Shown here in pieces: positions 33,447 through 45,375 of a stretch of DNA of 64,000 bases. The stretch lies in contig NC_081851.1 of NCBI RefSeq assembly GCF_963259705.1, positions 17,086,145-17,150,144 on the forward strand. Direction: 5' to 3'. Both the position numbers and the translations under genes were made by a program. The DNA comes from Myotis daubentonii. Taxonomy: Eukaryota; Chordata; Mammalia; Chiroptera; Vespertilionidae. The number at the start of each line of letters is the position of its first letter. Position 1 is the first letter of the stretch. The notes under the pieces are model-generated. The model had not been told where the DNA came from and made no database searches. It was given only the letters and a program-made list of their open reading frames with translations.

Positions 33447-34095
33447 ATAGAGGCCTAGTGCATGGGGCCAGCTGGTTTGCCCTGAAGGGTGTCCTGGATC
33501 AGGGTGGGGGTCCCCACTGGGGTGCCTGGCCATCCTGGGTGAGGGGATGATGGCTGTTTGCAGCTGGTCACACACCCTTCAGGGTGGGGGTCCCCACTGG
33601 GGTGCCTGGCCAGCCTGGGTGAGGGGCTGAGGGCTGTTTTCAGGCTGTCGGGTGACTGAAGCTCCCAACCGCTCCTTTTTTTCTTTTTTTCTTTTTTTTT
33701 TATTCTGGGCCAGCTTTATCTGTGGCTCCAGCTCTGCGGCCTCTGCTGCTGGGAAAGCAGAAACCCTCTGGCCCAGACTTGTTTGTGTTCTACAATCGAA
33801 ACTCTGTATCAACTCCAGCTCTGAGATCCCGGCTCGCTGAAAGCAGGTTTCTGGAGTTTTTTTTAGCTTCTATATGTTACTATGTTTCAAACTGCCCGCT
33901 CAGAGGCCTGCAGTGGCAGGCGGGGAACGTTGGAGTCCGCCTTCACTGAAGCAAGCAACCCTCATGTTCAGTTTAAGCTGCCTGGCTGCCGGTCGCCATC
34001 TTGGCTGGCAGTTAATTTGCATATCTCGCTGATTAGCCAATGGGAAGGGTAGCAGTCGTATGCCAATTACCATGTTTCTCTTTTATTAGTGTAGA
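33447..34095 (-). mobile_element. HeliBat-type Helitron joined to the previous one
   Basis: The reverse complement starts TCTACACTAATAAAAGAGAA and ends GCACTAGGCCTCTA, immediately before the next Helitron's 5' end. It matches the elements at 18195 and 21647. A partial internal duplication of the ACCCCAGTGGGGACCCCCACC-type block is visible at 33475-33610. Confidence 0.85.
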
Positions 34096-37000
34096 TATAT
34101 ATATATACATATATATATATATTAGAAGGAAATATGCTAGGATAGTAATGGTAGCATGTCGATGACTATTATGTTTCTCTTCATACTTTTTGATATTTTC
34201 ATAATTTTAAATACCAAATGTATATTACTGTTAAAAAATAAAGAGTAGATAGTAATTGATGGGTTAATTTATTTTCTGAAATTCTTATTTCATTTTGCTA
34301 ATTTTACTTTTTATTTTTCATTTTATCTAATACCAAGTGTTTCCACTAAATAAAGTTATTTTATCATTTTTGGCAGAAAAGAGATTTACTGAATGCTCGT
34401 GTTAGCCAGTTTTGGACTTTCATTTTAAAGGTACCAAAGATTTGATGACTAACTATTTCTAAAGTGACTCTATTGAAATTGTAGTGGTACAACAAACACA
34501 AAACACTCTTCTGATAGAAATAAAAATAAAACATGATGAGGCATTGACTTCACTGAGCTTTGGATAGGTGCTGAATATGGTTCTGTATCTAGTGATAATA
34601 TAGTACCACATTGGGAGAACCAGGGAAAGCTTGAGACATAAACTACCAAAGTTGTTATTAAAATGAAAATGAAACAGAACAAACTATTAACAAAGATTGT
34701 CCTGCCTGGGGACAATTGGCTCAGGAGCCTTTGACACCATGACCATCTGGGAAGGGCTCTTGGATGGTGTGAGCTCATTCTCCCTGTCCCTACAGAGGGC
34801 ACCTAAAGCAAAGCCCCAAACACACTTCCCACGTGGTGTCCAGGGGACAAACGCCCAGCTCAGTCAGGCCTGTGACAGCCACTGTCCCCAGGTGTGTGCA
34901 CGTTGTCAACAACAGACAGACGCAGAATAGCAAGGGTAAAGAAGTAGATAGTGAGCTTTTATTTCTCTTTCTTCATCCACTTTATCTTTGCATCATCTAT
35001 AGAAAAGAACAGCCCCCCGCCCCAAAAAAGGAAAGAACCCAGCAAATGTAGGTGGCTCTTTTGTGGGTACATTGGCAAAGTTACACGTAGTGTTTGGAAA
35101 ATACTAAGCCAAGGTATAAGATAAAAGAATGTGGATAAACAAATGTGTGGTCTATTCATACAATGCCCACCAAGCAATAAGAAGGACTCATCTAATAATG
35201 CACACCACAAACAATATGGGAGTATCTCAAAAAGCATGCTGTGTGAAAGACTTACACACAAGAGTACAAACTTCCTGGGCACGTTCTGGGGTAAAGGCAA
35301 TGTTCTATACATTGATGGGGTTTGGGTTACACAGGTGTATACGAATGTATCTTTAAGATTTGTGCATTGCATTGTATGTAAAGTTCACACCAAATATTGA
35401 ACTCTAGTTAGCGATACCTGTCATGCATTATTTCAGGGGGATTTTATTGATGATTGCAGTTGATTTTGAAATACATAAAAAAATAAGATGGACTGATGAT
35501 TAGATGGACCACATATATAAGTTCAGTAAAATGTTAATGGTGGAATCTAAAGAGTGTTCACTGTAAAATTCCTTCCATTTTATGGTATGTGCTCATCTAA
35601 AATATTGAGGAAAAGATTTTATTTCCTACGGTTACATGGTATTTTGAATGTGCTATTTCAAAGCCTATTTATTGTAGGTTGATAGTGTGCTTTCTGAGTG
35701 TCTACTGAAAGGAGCTCTACAAGCCAGTAAAAGGTGAGATATTCACCAAAGTAAAGCATAGTCAATGTTTTAAGCTGCCCAAGAAGTACTTGCATTGCAG
35801 TGAGCTATGTTCACAGCATTGAAACTGTTTGCTTTGCTTTCCTTTTTTTATAGGCACAATTTCTTTAATAAAAAAAAACACTAATAATGAGAAATAATAT
35901 TGAGGCAACAATGAATGAGATTTTCCAAAATGTATCTAAAATATTTCTTGAATTTATATCTACCAGGTCTAAATACTGAAATGATAAGATAAAATTGAGA
36001 GTTACAAATGTTAAAAATAGGCAACTTAATTTATTTTGTACTCGGCATGTACCAAGTAGTGTGGTCTGAAAACTATTCCTGATTAATTCTCACAATACAC
36101 TGGGAGAAAATTGAGGTTCACAGTGGTTCATTAACTTCTCTAACATTACTTTGCTCTGAGACATTAGAGTGAAGGGGCAATAAAAATACCTTAAGTTTGC
36201 TGAGAAACGCAGGGTTCAGTGAAGCAAGAGAGGGAGCATTGCTGAAGTTGCCATGGAGGTGCGGGCTTTGGCCCATTTGAACCCAGTGAAGGCATTACAT
36301 CATGGCCTCACTTGGATCTAAGAGAAACCACCCTAAACCTGAAGGTGGTGGGCTTACTGTTGTGACAGCAACTAAAGAAACTGCTGGGTGAACATGGTGG
36401 CTGAGGCAGGATTGTGGGAGATCCTTGGCCTGTGTAGCCACAGGTCTGTGACCTGGTCAGAAATTTCTATTAACAATTCCAGCTTTCTTAAGGTGGGAAA
36501 AGTGTTCTCTTGGTGGATACATGGTTTGGTTTGGTTTTGGCTTTTTTTTTTTTTTTTTGAATACCCTGGGAGAGTTTAAAATTAAATAGAATTTAAAGTC
36601 ATATAGTCATGATGAGCTAAATCAAACTAGAATACTAATACATTTGAATTAAGTTTAGGACATTATTAAGATAATCTGTGGGGGCACGGAGGCTGAGTGG
36701 AGGGGGACAAAGGGGAGAACATTGGGGGACATCTGCAATAGTGTCAACAATAAACAAAGATCATCTGTGTGTTTGGGGTATTTAAAGAGTTTATAACATT
36801 CCAAAGAATATGAGGTTCATTCTACTAGTGTAAATGATAATCATTTGAAGAACTTTTACTTAATTCAGGCATTCAAAGTGCCTAAAAGCAAAATTAAATT
36901 TATATGAACTTTAAAATATCTAAGGGAACTTAATTAACTACATTTATTCCTCAGAGTGATTTTAGTTTAAGGAATTTAGTTCAAGTTAAATTAAACAATA

Positions 37001-38239
37001 ATGACAGAAAGTGAAGATGATTGTATTTGCTTTGCTAGAATTCAAAATAGAATAAGATTTATAGGCTGAATTTTAAGCCCCAGGGAAAACTATGTTTTTA
37101 GAGTTTATATTCTACTAAACTAATTAGTTTTAAACCCAAGTCTCCATAAAATAGTCTTCCCTGTGTATAAAAATATCCCCTTCACAGTCATTTTAAAGTT
37201 TCACATTTAGACTTGCATGTCTGAAAAGGTTCTTTAGCCCTTATGTTTGATTAATAATTGGCTGGAGGGAGATAGAGTAAAAATATTTTCTACTGAAACC
37301 TTCGAAGACATTGCCAGACTTCCTTGCACCCCGTGATGCTAAGTGATGGCCATTCCTTTCTAACTGGCCTGTTGAGGCTTTGCTCCTCAGCCTGGGTGTT
37401 TTGAAATTTTATCAAGATGTCTTTGTCGTTTTTACCTTGCTCTGCATTTAGTGCGTCTTTTCAGTTTGAAAACTCGTGCCTCTCATGAGCTCTGGGAGGT
37501 TTTCATTTACTAAGTGACTGCGGTTACGTTTTTTATTCTGCGCCTCTGCTTCTCCCTGAAACCCCTTTGAGTCAGGAACTGAGCCTCCGGGACTGTCCTG
37601 TTGGTCTCATCTCCCGTTCTGGTTTTCCTTTGTCTTTTTGTTTCTGCCTGGGAGTTTCTTTTGACTTTTTCTTTTAACTTTCTATGGGATGTTTGGTTTC
37701 AGCAGACACATTGGTTATTTACAAGTGTGTGTTGTTTCTTTTGTTTAATTGTTCTTTTTTCACAGCCTCATGCTCCTGTTTTCAGATGACCTCCTCACTA
37801 CTCTCATGATTAGGAGATTTCTTTTTAAGGTTCCTCTGTTCTCTAAGTTGTCTTTGTTTCCTCTGGGCTCAGATTATTTATTTATTTAATGTTGGTAAGT
37901 CTTAAATTTTATCTTCCATGTTGCTGGTTTTCTTTATTATATCTGGTGGGGCTTGGGTTTTCCATTTTTATTTCAGAATGAGGGACTAGGTTGATTATTG
38001 TAGTGAGTCTCATGGGTTTTTCTACGGTTGTATGTCTAGATCTCCTTCCTACTGGTACTCCCTGAATGAGAATGAAGTTCTCTGTGCGTGGGCAGAGATT
38101 TGCAGGAGCTGGGAGTGAGCCCTTAACCTGAGGAGCCCACAGTGCCAGAGTAGGTGGGCTGTACCCTGGTGTACAGGGAAGTTCTTTAGCACCTAGAAGT
38201 CTCCTCAGGTCATTCATTTTTTTTCTTTGTCATTTGTAT
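34096..38239. other. AT-rich intergenic DNA with old L1 fragments
   Basis: 34970-35480 resembles a degraded L1 ORF2/3' region, 36060-36170 resembles MIR in reverse, 36678-36755 is an L1 3' end (gggggacatctgcaatagtg, aacaataaac) and an 18-T run lies at 36542-36559. The remainder is unassigned. No gene was recognised. Confidence 0.45.
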
Positions 38240-38845
38240 ATATTTTTTTAATTTTTTTTATTGCTTAAAGTATTACAAAAAGTATTACATACGTCTCCTT
38301 TTTTTTTCCCCCTGCCCATGACAATCCCCTGGCCTCCCCTACCCCCCAGTGTCTTATGTCCATTGGTTATGCTTATATGCATGCATACAAGTCCTTTGGT
38401 TGATCTCTTACCCACCCCCCTCCTGCCCTCCCACCCTCCCCGGCCTTCCTACTGTAGTTTGACAGTCTGTTTGAGGCAGCTCTGCCTCTGTATCTATTAT
38501 TGTTCAAAAGATTATAATGGTCTTTATTATCCATGAATGAGTGAGATCATGTGGTATTTTTCCTTCATTGACTGGCTTATTTCACTTAGCATAATGCTCT
38601 CCAGTTCCATCCATACCGTTGCAAATGGTAAGAGTTCCTTCTTTTACAGCAGCATAGTATTCCATCGTGTAGATGTACCACAGTTTTCTGATCCATTCAT
38701 CTGCTGATGGGCACTTAAGCTGTTTCCAGATCTTCCTTATGGTAAGTTGTGCTGCTATGAACATAGGGATGCATATATCCTTTCTGATTGGTGTTTCTGG
38801 TTTCTTGGGATATATTCCTAGAAGTGGGATCACTGGGTTGCTTTC
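38240..38845 (-). mobile_element. 5'-truncated L1: ORF2 C-terminus and 3' UTR
   Basis: The minus strand encodes the last part of L1 ORF2 ([34 protein letters not shown]) at 38833-38582, then a 3' UTR with a G-rich tract (38400-38440) and an A-rich end. The ORF2 segment is open for 83 codons, so the insertion is fairly young. Its 5' truncation abuts a T/TC-rich tract at 38843-38865. Confidence 0.85.
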
Positions 38846-38875
38846 TTTTTTTTCTTTTCTTTTTTTAATATAGCT

Positions 38876-39400
38876 TGTGGGGCCTGCTAGGCTGCCTGTC
38901 TTGGAAAGTCACAGCCTGGGATGTAGCAGAGATTCTTCACTTGTAAGAATCACAGAGGCCCATCCCATCAGGACCTGGGACTTCTCCCACCAAGCAAAGG
39001 CACAGCAAGCTCTCCCTGGAAATGCAGTACCGTGTGTTTGTCTGTTTCAAGAAACTGGCTCATGTGATTATGGAGGCTGGCAAGTCCAGAAGCTGCAGGG
39101 TGGGTTATGAGGCTGGACATCCAGGGAAGAGCCAGTTGCAGTTCAAGTTCAAAGTGGTCTGCCAGCACAATGCCCTCTTGCTCGGGGGAAATGTTTTTGT
39201 TCTATTTGGGCCTTCAGCTGATTGGATGAAGCCCATCCACATTGGAGAGGGCAATCTGCTTCTTCAGAATCCAGACTTAAACATTAATCTCACCCAAAAC
39301 ACCCTCACGGAAACATCCACGTTAAATAATATATGACCACAAATCTGGGCGCCTTGGCCTAGCCAAGATGACAAAGAAAATTAACCATCACAGACACCCC
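38876..39400 (+). mobile_element. Ancient interspersed repeat (family not named)
   Basis: 'ggctcatgtgattatggagg', 'ttcagctgattggatgaagc' and 'gaaaattaaccatcaca' are hallmarks of a common eutherian repeat that I recognise but cannot name safely. Confidence 0.55.
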
Positions 39401-40480
39401 TGGAGGTAGGCATGACACTTGGCCAGGTCCCTTGGCTTAGGTGAGCAGGGAAGGCTCTCCACAGCCACATGTATCCGGTCACTCAGTCACCCCGTGTCCC
39501 TGGGCCTCTGCTCTCTAGCCACTTGCCTGCTGCCTGTAACTAGACCAAACCTGTGGCCGTGGGAGATGCACACAAACCGCAGCCCCTTAGCCAGGCAAGG
39601 GCAGCGTCTGGATTGCAGGTGGCAGGCTCCAGCCAGAGCCCCTGCTCCTTGGTCTCCACAAGCAGTGACTACCCCTCTGCCTACTCCCTGCAATAGGAAT
39701 GAAATGGTTTAAAATAACGGGCCTGTGACTGCCTCCACAGCAAGTGAGACTCTGAGCCTGATTCGTCACATGCAGGGCATCTTCAGAGGAGCTGAGAGCA
39801 AGAGCGAGGGCTGGCTCCTCCTGCAGTGCGCAGTGCCTGGTCCCGGCCTGGGCCAGTGGCATAACCTGAAGTCTCCAGGTGCTCTCGGAGGGGCCTGGGG
39901 GGAATGGATTGGGGAGATGAGTCCACTCGTGCTGGCCCTGGCTAGGGCTCCTCTAGAAATCCAGGCATCCCAGTGACAGAGTGCCCACGCTGATTGTAGA
40001 GAACCAGGTCCCAGTGGCACAGAAGCAGGCCACAGTCTGTTATGCCAGAAGAGATATGGTCTAAAAATGTTTATTATAATCAATTTTCTATGTGGAAAGA
40101 ACCTGCTATTCCTGGAATAAATCTTACCTAGTTTTATGCAGAATTCTGTGTACACATTGCTGGATTTTATTGGCTGATACCTTAAAATAATTTTTTTTTC
40201 TTTGCTTACAAAGGATATTGGCTTATGATGATAGTCTCATGTGATGGCATTTTCAGTCAATGATTTCAGGTTCTACTTAAAAAATATTTCTAAGTCCTCT
40301 GAATTTCCATACCTTTTAGGTTCAGCTTACAATTTTCTTTAAACAAATTCCAGAAGGAAATCTCAGGTCCTGAAGGCTACACTGATCCTTTCTACCCAAT
40401 ATTTTAGAAAAAAAAGATTATCAATTGCACATAAACTCTTTCAAAAAAAAAAAAAAACAGAGGCGGAAACAATACTTTCT
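39401..40480. other. No gene recognised
   Basis: GC-moderate unique sequence to about 40030, then a short antisense L1 remnant at 40070-40190. The frames have no recognisable domain. Confidence 0.4.
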
Positions 40481-40489
40481 ACCTCATTT

Positions 40490-41098
40490 TCTGAGGGCAA
40501 TAACCTGAAATCATAGAACCAATTGGAGAACTTACACTACCTGACTTTGAGTTTTCCAATAAAGCTGAGGTAATTGAGACTGTGGAACTGGCATGAAGAT
40601 AGCCATATATAGATCAATGGAACAGAATAGAAACTCTAAAAATAAACCTTCACACTTCTGGTCAGTGGGTTTTAGATAAAGGGGCCAGAGAAGCTCAAAG
40701 GCAAGCAGTGAGAGGTTCCAGCAGTGGTGCTGGAACACTGGAAACCGTATGTGCCCCCCGAGGAATTAACTTTGTTTCTACATACCCTCCACAAACAATA
40801 ACTCAAAATCGGTCAGAGACCTACATTTCAGAGTTAAACGATAACACTTTAGGAGAAAAACAGGATAGAAATGTCTGTGATGTTGAATTAGCCAAAGTAT
40901 GTCAACAAAATTCAAATCATTTGATCTTCAAAAATCACCATTATTAACATAAAAACATTAAGTCACAGACTCCATTCAATTATTTGCAAAAAATATTATT
41001 GTATGCAGAACATATTAAAAATTTCGAAATTCAATAATAAGAAAAAAATCAACCCAATTTTTGAAGTGAGGAAAAGACCTGAAAAAACTCTTCACCAT
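40490..41098 (+). mobile_element. Degraded L1 ORF2 fragment
   Basis: 'atagccatatatagatcaat' and 'aacagaatagaaactct', followed by further ORF2-like text with many frame breaks. Confidence 0.65.
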
Positions 41099-41242
41099 CT
41101 ATATATATATATAAGGATAATATGCTAAGTGTCCTTCCTCCCATCCGACCGGTCACTATGATGTACACTGACCACCAGGACGCAGATGTTCAACACAGAA
41201 GCTGCTGTGACCTGCACTGGCCGTTTACAAATGGCAGCACAG
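41099..41242 (+). mobile_element. Helitron 5' part, interrupted by a half-L1
   Basis: TCTATATATATATAAGGATAATATG start and the 'ggtcactatgatgtacactg' block shared with the 22151 element. The half-L1 inserts at 41243. The Helitron interior probably resumes at 43372, but its 3' end was not found. Confidence 0.7.
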
Positions 41243-41919
41243 GAAAACCAAGATGGCGGCATAGGTTAACGCCGGAGATTGCTGCCTCAAACAACCAATT
41301 CAAGGGTACACCTAAAAGACGGAACGAAAATCATCCAGAACCACAGGAAGGCTGGCTGAGTGGAAATTCTACAACTAGGAGGAAAGAGAATATCATATCC
41401 AGACTCAGAGGAGGCGCAGGCTGGCGGCGGAGGGCATGGTTGTTGTTTTCCATCGGGAGGGAGTTTCAGACTCTGAGCTCCAGATCCGGGCGAGTCTCTA
41501 GGGACCCAGACTCAAACGGGAGAAGCAGGACTGTCTGGCTTCATTCAGAACTCGAAGGCAGCTTTCTCTCTGAGGTTTGCAGCGGTTGCTGGGACTCTGT
41601 GAGGCAGAGCCCCTAGGGACGGAACTGAGAGCAGCCATAACTGCTCGCTCCGCCCGCCCTGTTTGATCCCCTATGACCCGCCCCGCCCAAGCCCTGCACA
41701 GAGCCATTTTCCAGATAGCCTCAGGCAAAGGCTAGATTAGCACCTCCCCAGAGGACAGAAGTTTTCCCACTGCAGACACAGCTGACTCTCACAGCCAGTT
41801 GGCCTGGAGGTCAAATCCCCCCAGTATTAACTACAACAATCAAGGCTTAACTACAGGAGGACTGCACACAAAGACCACTAGGGGGTGCACCAAGAAAGCA
41901 TTAAAAAAAAATGTGGAGA

Positions 41920-43000
41920 CAAAGAAACAGGACAAAATTGTCAATGGAAGATATAGAGTTCAGAACCACACTTTTTTTTTAATTTTTTTATATGTATTTT
42001 ATTGAGTTTTTACAGAGAGGAAGGGAGAGAGATAGAGAGTTAGAAACATCGATGAGAGAGAAACATCAATCAGCTGCCTCCTGCACATCTCCTACTGGGG
42101 ATGTGCCCGCAACCTAGGTACATGCCCTTGACCAGAATCGAACCTGGGACCCCTCAGTCCGCAGGCCGATGCTCCATCCACTGAGCCAAACCAGTTTCGG
42201 CCAGAACCACACTTTTAAGGTCTCTCAAGAACTGTCTAGAAGCTGCTGATAAACTTAATGAGATCCTCAAGAAATCTAATGAGACCCTCGATGTTATGAT
42301 AAAGAACCAACTAGAAATTAAGCATACACTGACTGAAATAAAGAATACTATACAGACTCCCAACAGCAGACCAGAGGAGCGCAAGAATCAAGTCAAGGAT
42401 TTGAAATGCGAAGAAGCAAAAAACACCCAACTGGAAAAGCAAAATGAAAAAAGAATCCGAAAATACAAAGATAGTGTAAGGAGCCTCTGGGACAGCTTCA
42501 AGCATACCAACATCAGAATTATAGGGGTGCCAGAACATGAGAGAGAGCAAGATATTGAAAACCTATTTGAAGAAATAATGACAGAAAACTTCCCCCACCT
42601 GGTGAGAGAAATAGACTTCCTGGTCCAGGAAGTGCAGAGAACCCCAAACAAAAGGAATCCAAAGAGGACCACACCAAGACACATCATAATTAAAATGCCA
42701 AGAGCAAAAGACAAAGAGAAAATCCTAAAAGCAGCAAGAGAAAGAAACTCAGTTACCTACAAGGGAATACCCATACGACTGTCAGCTGATTTCTCAACAG
42801 AAACTTTGCAGGCCAGAAGGGAATGGCAAGAAATATTCAAAGTGATGAATACCAAGAACCTACAACCAAGATTACTTTATCCAGCAAAGCTATCATTCAG
42901 AATTGAAGGTCAGATAAAGAGCTTCACAGATAAGGAAAAGCTAAAGGAGTTCATCACCACCAAACCAGTATTATATGAAATGCTGAAAGGTATCCTTTAA
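41920..43000 (+). pseudogene. L1 ORF1p-type gene of half-L1 copy 1, split by a SINE
   Basis: Codes for the L1 nucleic-acid chaperone that coats element RNA. The uninterrupted part, 42296-43000 (234 codons), has the end of the coiled coil (to about residue 80), an RRM-like block (IRIIGVPEHEREQDIE), and a C-terminal domain (PRHIIIKMPRAKDKEKIL, LYPAKLSF, IKSFTDKEKLKEF). The N-terminal codons before 41976 and the segment after 42216 are separated by an antisense SINE, so the protein cannot be made whole. No ORF2 follows the stop. Confidence 0.85.
41976..42201 (-). mobile_element. VES SINE inserted in half-L1 ORF1
   Basis: Antisense SINE with perfect 15-bp duplication cagaaccacactttt (41961-41975 and 42202-42216). 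The uninterrupted sequence is seen in half-L1 copy 2. Confidence 0.95.
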
Positions 43001-43371
43001 GAAGAGGAAGAAGAAGAAAAAGGTAAAGATACAAATTATGAACAACAAACATGCATCTATCAACAAGTGAATCTAAGAATCAAGTGAACAAATAATCTGG
43101 TGATCATAATAGAATCAGGGACATAGAAAGGGAATGGACTGACTATTCTTGGGGGCGGGGAAAGGGGTGTGGGAGATGTGGGAAGAGACTGGACAAAAAT
43201 CGTGCACCTATGGATGAGGAAGTGGGTGGGGAGTGAGGGTGGAGGGTGGGGCGGGAACTGGGAGGAGGGGAGTTATGGGGGGAAAAAAGAGGAACAAATG
43301 TAATAATCTGAACAATAAAGATTTTATTTAAAAACAAAACAAAACAAAACAAAAAACAAATGGTGGCACAG

Positions 43372-44059
43372 ACCTGGCTCTGACAAAGCAACACTCAGCT
43401 TCACCCAAGTGGGACACAATTCCCACCACCACCCCAGAGCGACAGCCCACCAAATCACAGCCAACACTGCCATGGCACAAAATGCAGCCCACAGCCCAGC
43501 CCAGCCTGGAAATGGTGGCTATGGATGTCAGGTAATGATGTCACATAGCCCGGCTTCCTCTCCCTAGCGACTAGCCTCCTTGCAGTTTCTTCAGCCCAGG
43601 AACATGACTTGCTTTATAGCCAGGTGGAAACATTTTACAGTTTAACCAAATGTCTGTGAAGTGTTTTCACCTGCTTCATCTCATTTGATCCTCACAGAAG
43701 TCCTGGAGTAGGTAGATAGGAGACTCAGTAGAATCCTTTTTTTTTTTTTTTTTTTTTTCATTAGCCAGAAAACAGAGATTTAGAAAGTTTAGAAACTTGA
43801 CCTGACTGAAAAGAAGTAAGAAATGGTGGACCGTGAAAATGACTTCAGGTTTTTCTCACTGCACAGAATACAGTCAAGCACTGCTGCAGTTAAATATTGT
43901 ATCCTTTGTTCTCCCTGCATGATCTACAATAATAATCTGCTTTGTAGTGATATTTACTGCTGTGTTGCTGGCAATTACCTGAAAGAAAAGTTGGGGCGCT
44001 TCACTGGGCTGGAAAAAGTTGAGCTAAATTAGAAAGCAGGTCTAATTAAGCAAGTTTAT
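43372..44059. other. Probable Helitron interior, then unassigned sequence
   Basis: 43372-43600 continues the interrupted Helitron-like sequence. 43650-43810 resembles antisense MIR with a T run of about 22 (43738-43759). No gene was seen. Confidence 0.4.
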
Positions 44060-44269
44060 TCTATATCTATAAAAGGCTAAGTTGACTCATGCATGCATGA
44101 TACATGTAAAGCTCTCGCTGGTGCCAGTCACACACGTGTGTTTCGATCTGCCATTGTCGATCATGAATTTGGTTGACACTTCTATTATAGAGAAAGGGCG
44201 AATAGCAATATTGAAATAGTTCTTCTAATTTCCTTTCAATGTGCACAAATCCATGCACCGGGCCACTAG
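44060..44269 (+). mobile_element. Short HeliBat-type Helitron
   Basis: TCTATATCTATAAAAGGC start; CCATGCACCGGGCCACTAG end followed by T. 210 bp, non-coding. Confidence 0.85.
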
Positions 44270-44344
44270 TAAATTATAAGTGGATGGGCAAATAGCACAT
44301 GAAAAGATGCTCAAATCATTTGACATTAGGTAAACATAAATTGT

Positions 44345-44550
44345 CCTGGCCAGGTGACTCAATTGGTTGGAGCAATGTCCTGTACACCAAAAAGGTTGCA
44401 GTTTCAATCCCCAGTCAGGGTACATTTCCAGGTTGTGGATTCAGTCCCAGTTGGGACTTGTATAGGAGGCAACTGATTGATGTCTCTCACATCAGTTTCT
44501 CTCTCTCTCTCTCAAATCAATAAACATATTCATATCTTTGGGTAAGGATA
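44345..44550 (+). mobile_element. SINE of the 'ttggttggagc' subfamily
   Basis: 'gactcaattggttggagcaa' head, 'gtttcaatccccagtcaggg' B-box region and CT-rich middle, AATCAATAAAC tail. Similar to the copy at 17945. Confidence 0.8.
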
Positions 44551-44739
44551 AAAAATAAAGGAGGGAATTCATATTTCCAGGGTCTACTGCGTGTGGGCAC
44601 CAGAATCTATAGAGCCTCATTCATATGTCAACTCTTACTTTCAAAAATCACTATTTACTTTTTCATTTTAAATGATAAAATAGACTATTTGTATTATTAC
44701 AAAGTCACAAAATAGTGTTTTATTTAATAAATAGATATT

Positions 44740-44960
44740 TTTTAAAAAATTACTGTGAACTGCTAGGAGCTGAGGGGAGTAGGCAATGGGGGTTATTGTT
44801 TAATAGGCAGAGATTTTACAAGATTAGAAGAGTTATGAAGATAAATGGTGATGATAGTTGTACAACATTGTGACTGTTTTTAATACCACTGAACTGCACG
44901 CTTAAAATGGTTGCAATGGTAAATTTTATGTTATGTGTATTTTAGCACAATTTAAAAATT
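44740..44960 (+). mobile_element. Old L1 3' UTR
   Basis: 'gttgtacaacattgtgactg', 'actgaactgcacgctta' and 'tggtaaattttatgttatgt' are typical of L1MB/L1MC-age 3' ends. Confidence 0.65.
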
Positions 44961-45155
44961 GAAGGGAAAGCAAAGGAAAAATTAAGCAGCACAATGAACA
45001 CATAATTTAGCAAAACCCCTTAGTTTCCCATGAATGTTCAGTGGCTTTTTCTTCATGAGACTTGGTGTAAAATATTAATGAAACTTTATAAAAACCAATT
45101 AAAATATCCCTTTGGGTCAAAAATATAAAGAAATAGATGGATGCATTGGACTACA

Positions 45156-45367
45156 GCCGCGGTCGGCAAACGGCGGCTCGCGAGCCACATGCGGCTTTTT
45201 GGCCCCTGTGTGTGGCTCTTCCACAGAATACCACATGCGGGCTCACGTACAGTGCGACTGAAACTTCGTGGCCCATGCCCAGAAGTCGGTTTTCGGCCTG
45301 GGCGAGTCTACTTTGAAGAAGTACTGTTGATATTTGGCTCTGTTGACGAATGAGTGTGCCGACCACT
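45156..45367 (+). mobile_element. Non-autonomous hAT transposon (nhAT), copy 1
   Basis: Ends GGTCGGCAAAC and GTGCCGACCACT in inverted orientation, interior 'gagccacatgcggctttttg' and 'tactgttgatatttggctct'. A perfect 8-bp duplication, ggactaca, flanks it (45148-45155 and 45368-45375). Confidence 0.9.
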
Positions 45368-45375
45368 GGACTACA

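Larger units (their letters stand above)
41243..43355 (+). mobile_element. Full-length half-L1 (HAL1-type), copy 1
   Basis: Begins with an L1-style 5' terminus carrying CAAGATGGCGGC (YY1-like). It then has about 700 bp of 5' UTR, an L1 ORF1, and directly after the ORF1 stop a 3' UTR of about 330 bp with G-rich tract and AATAAA, ending in an A/CAAAA tail. There is no ORF2. A 16-bp duplication with two mismatches flanks it (41227-41242 and 43356-43371), so the missing ORF2 is a property of the element and not of truncation. The SINE at 41976-42201 interrupts it. Confidence 0.85.

Noticed and set aside
32423..33458. Plus-strand frames of about 200 codons (alternating Ile-Tyr, then Gly/Ala/Arg-rich)
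   Set aside because: They run from the TA/CA microsatellite into the internal minisatellite of a Helitron; no domain.
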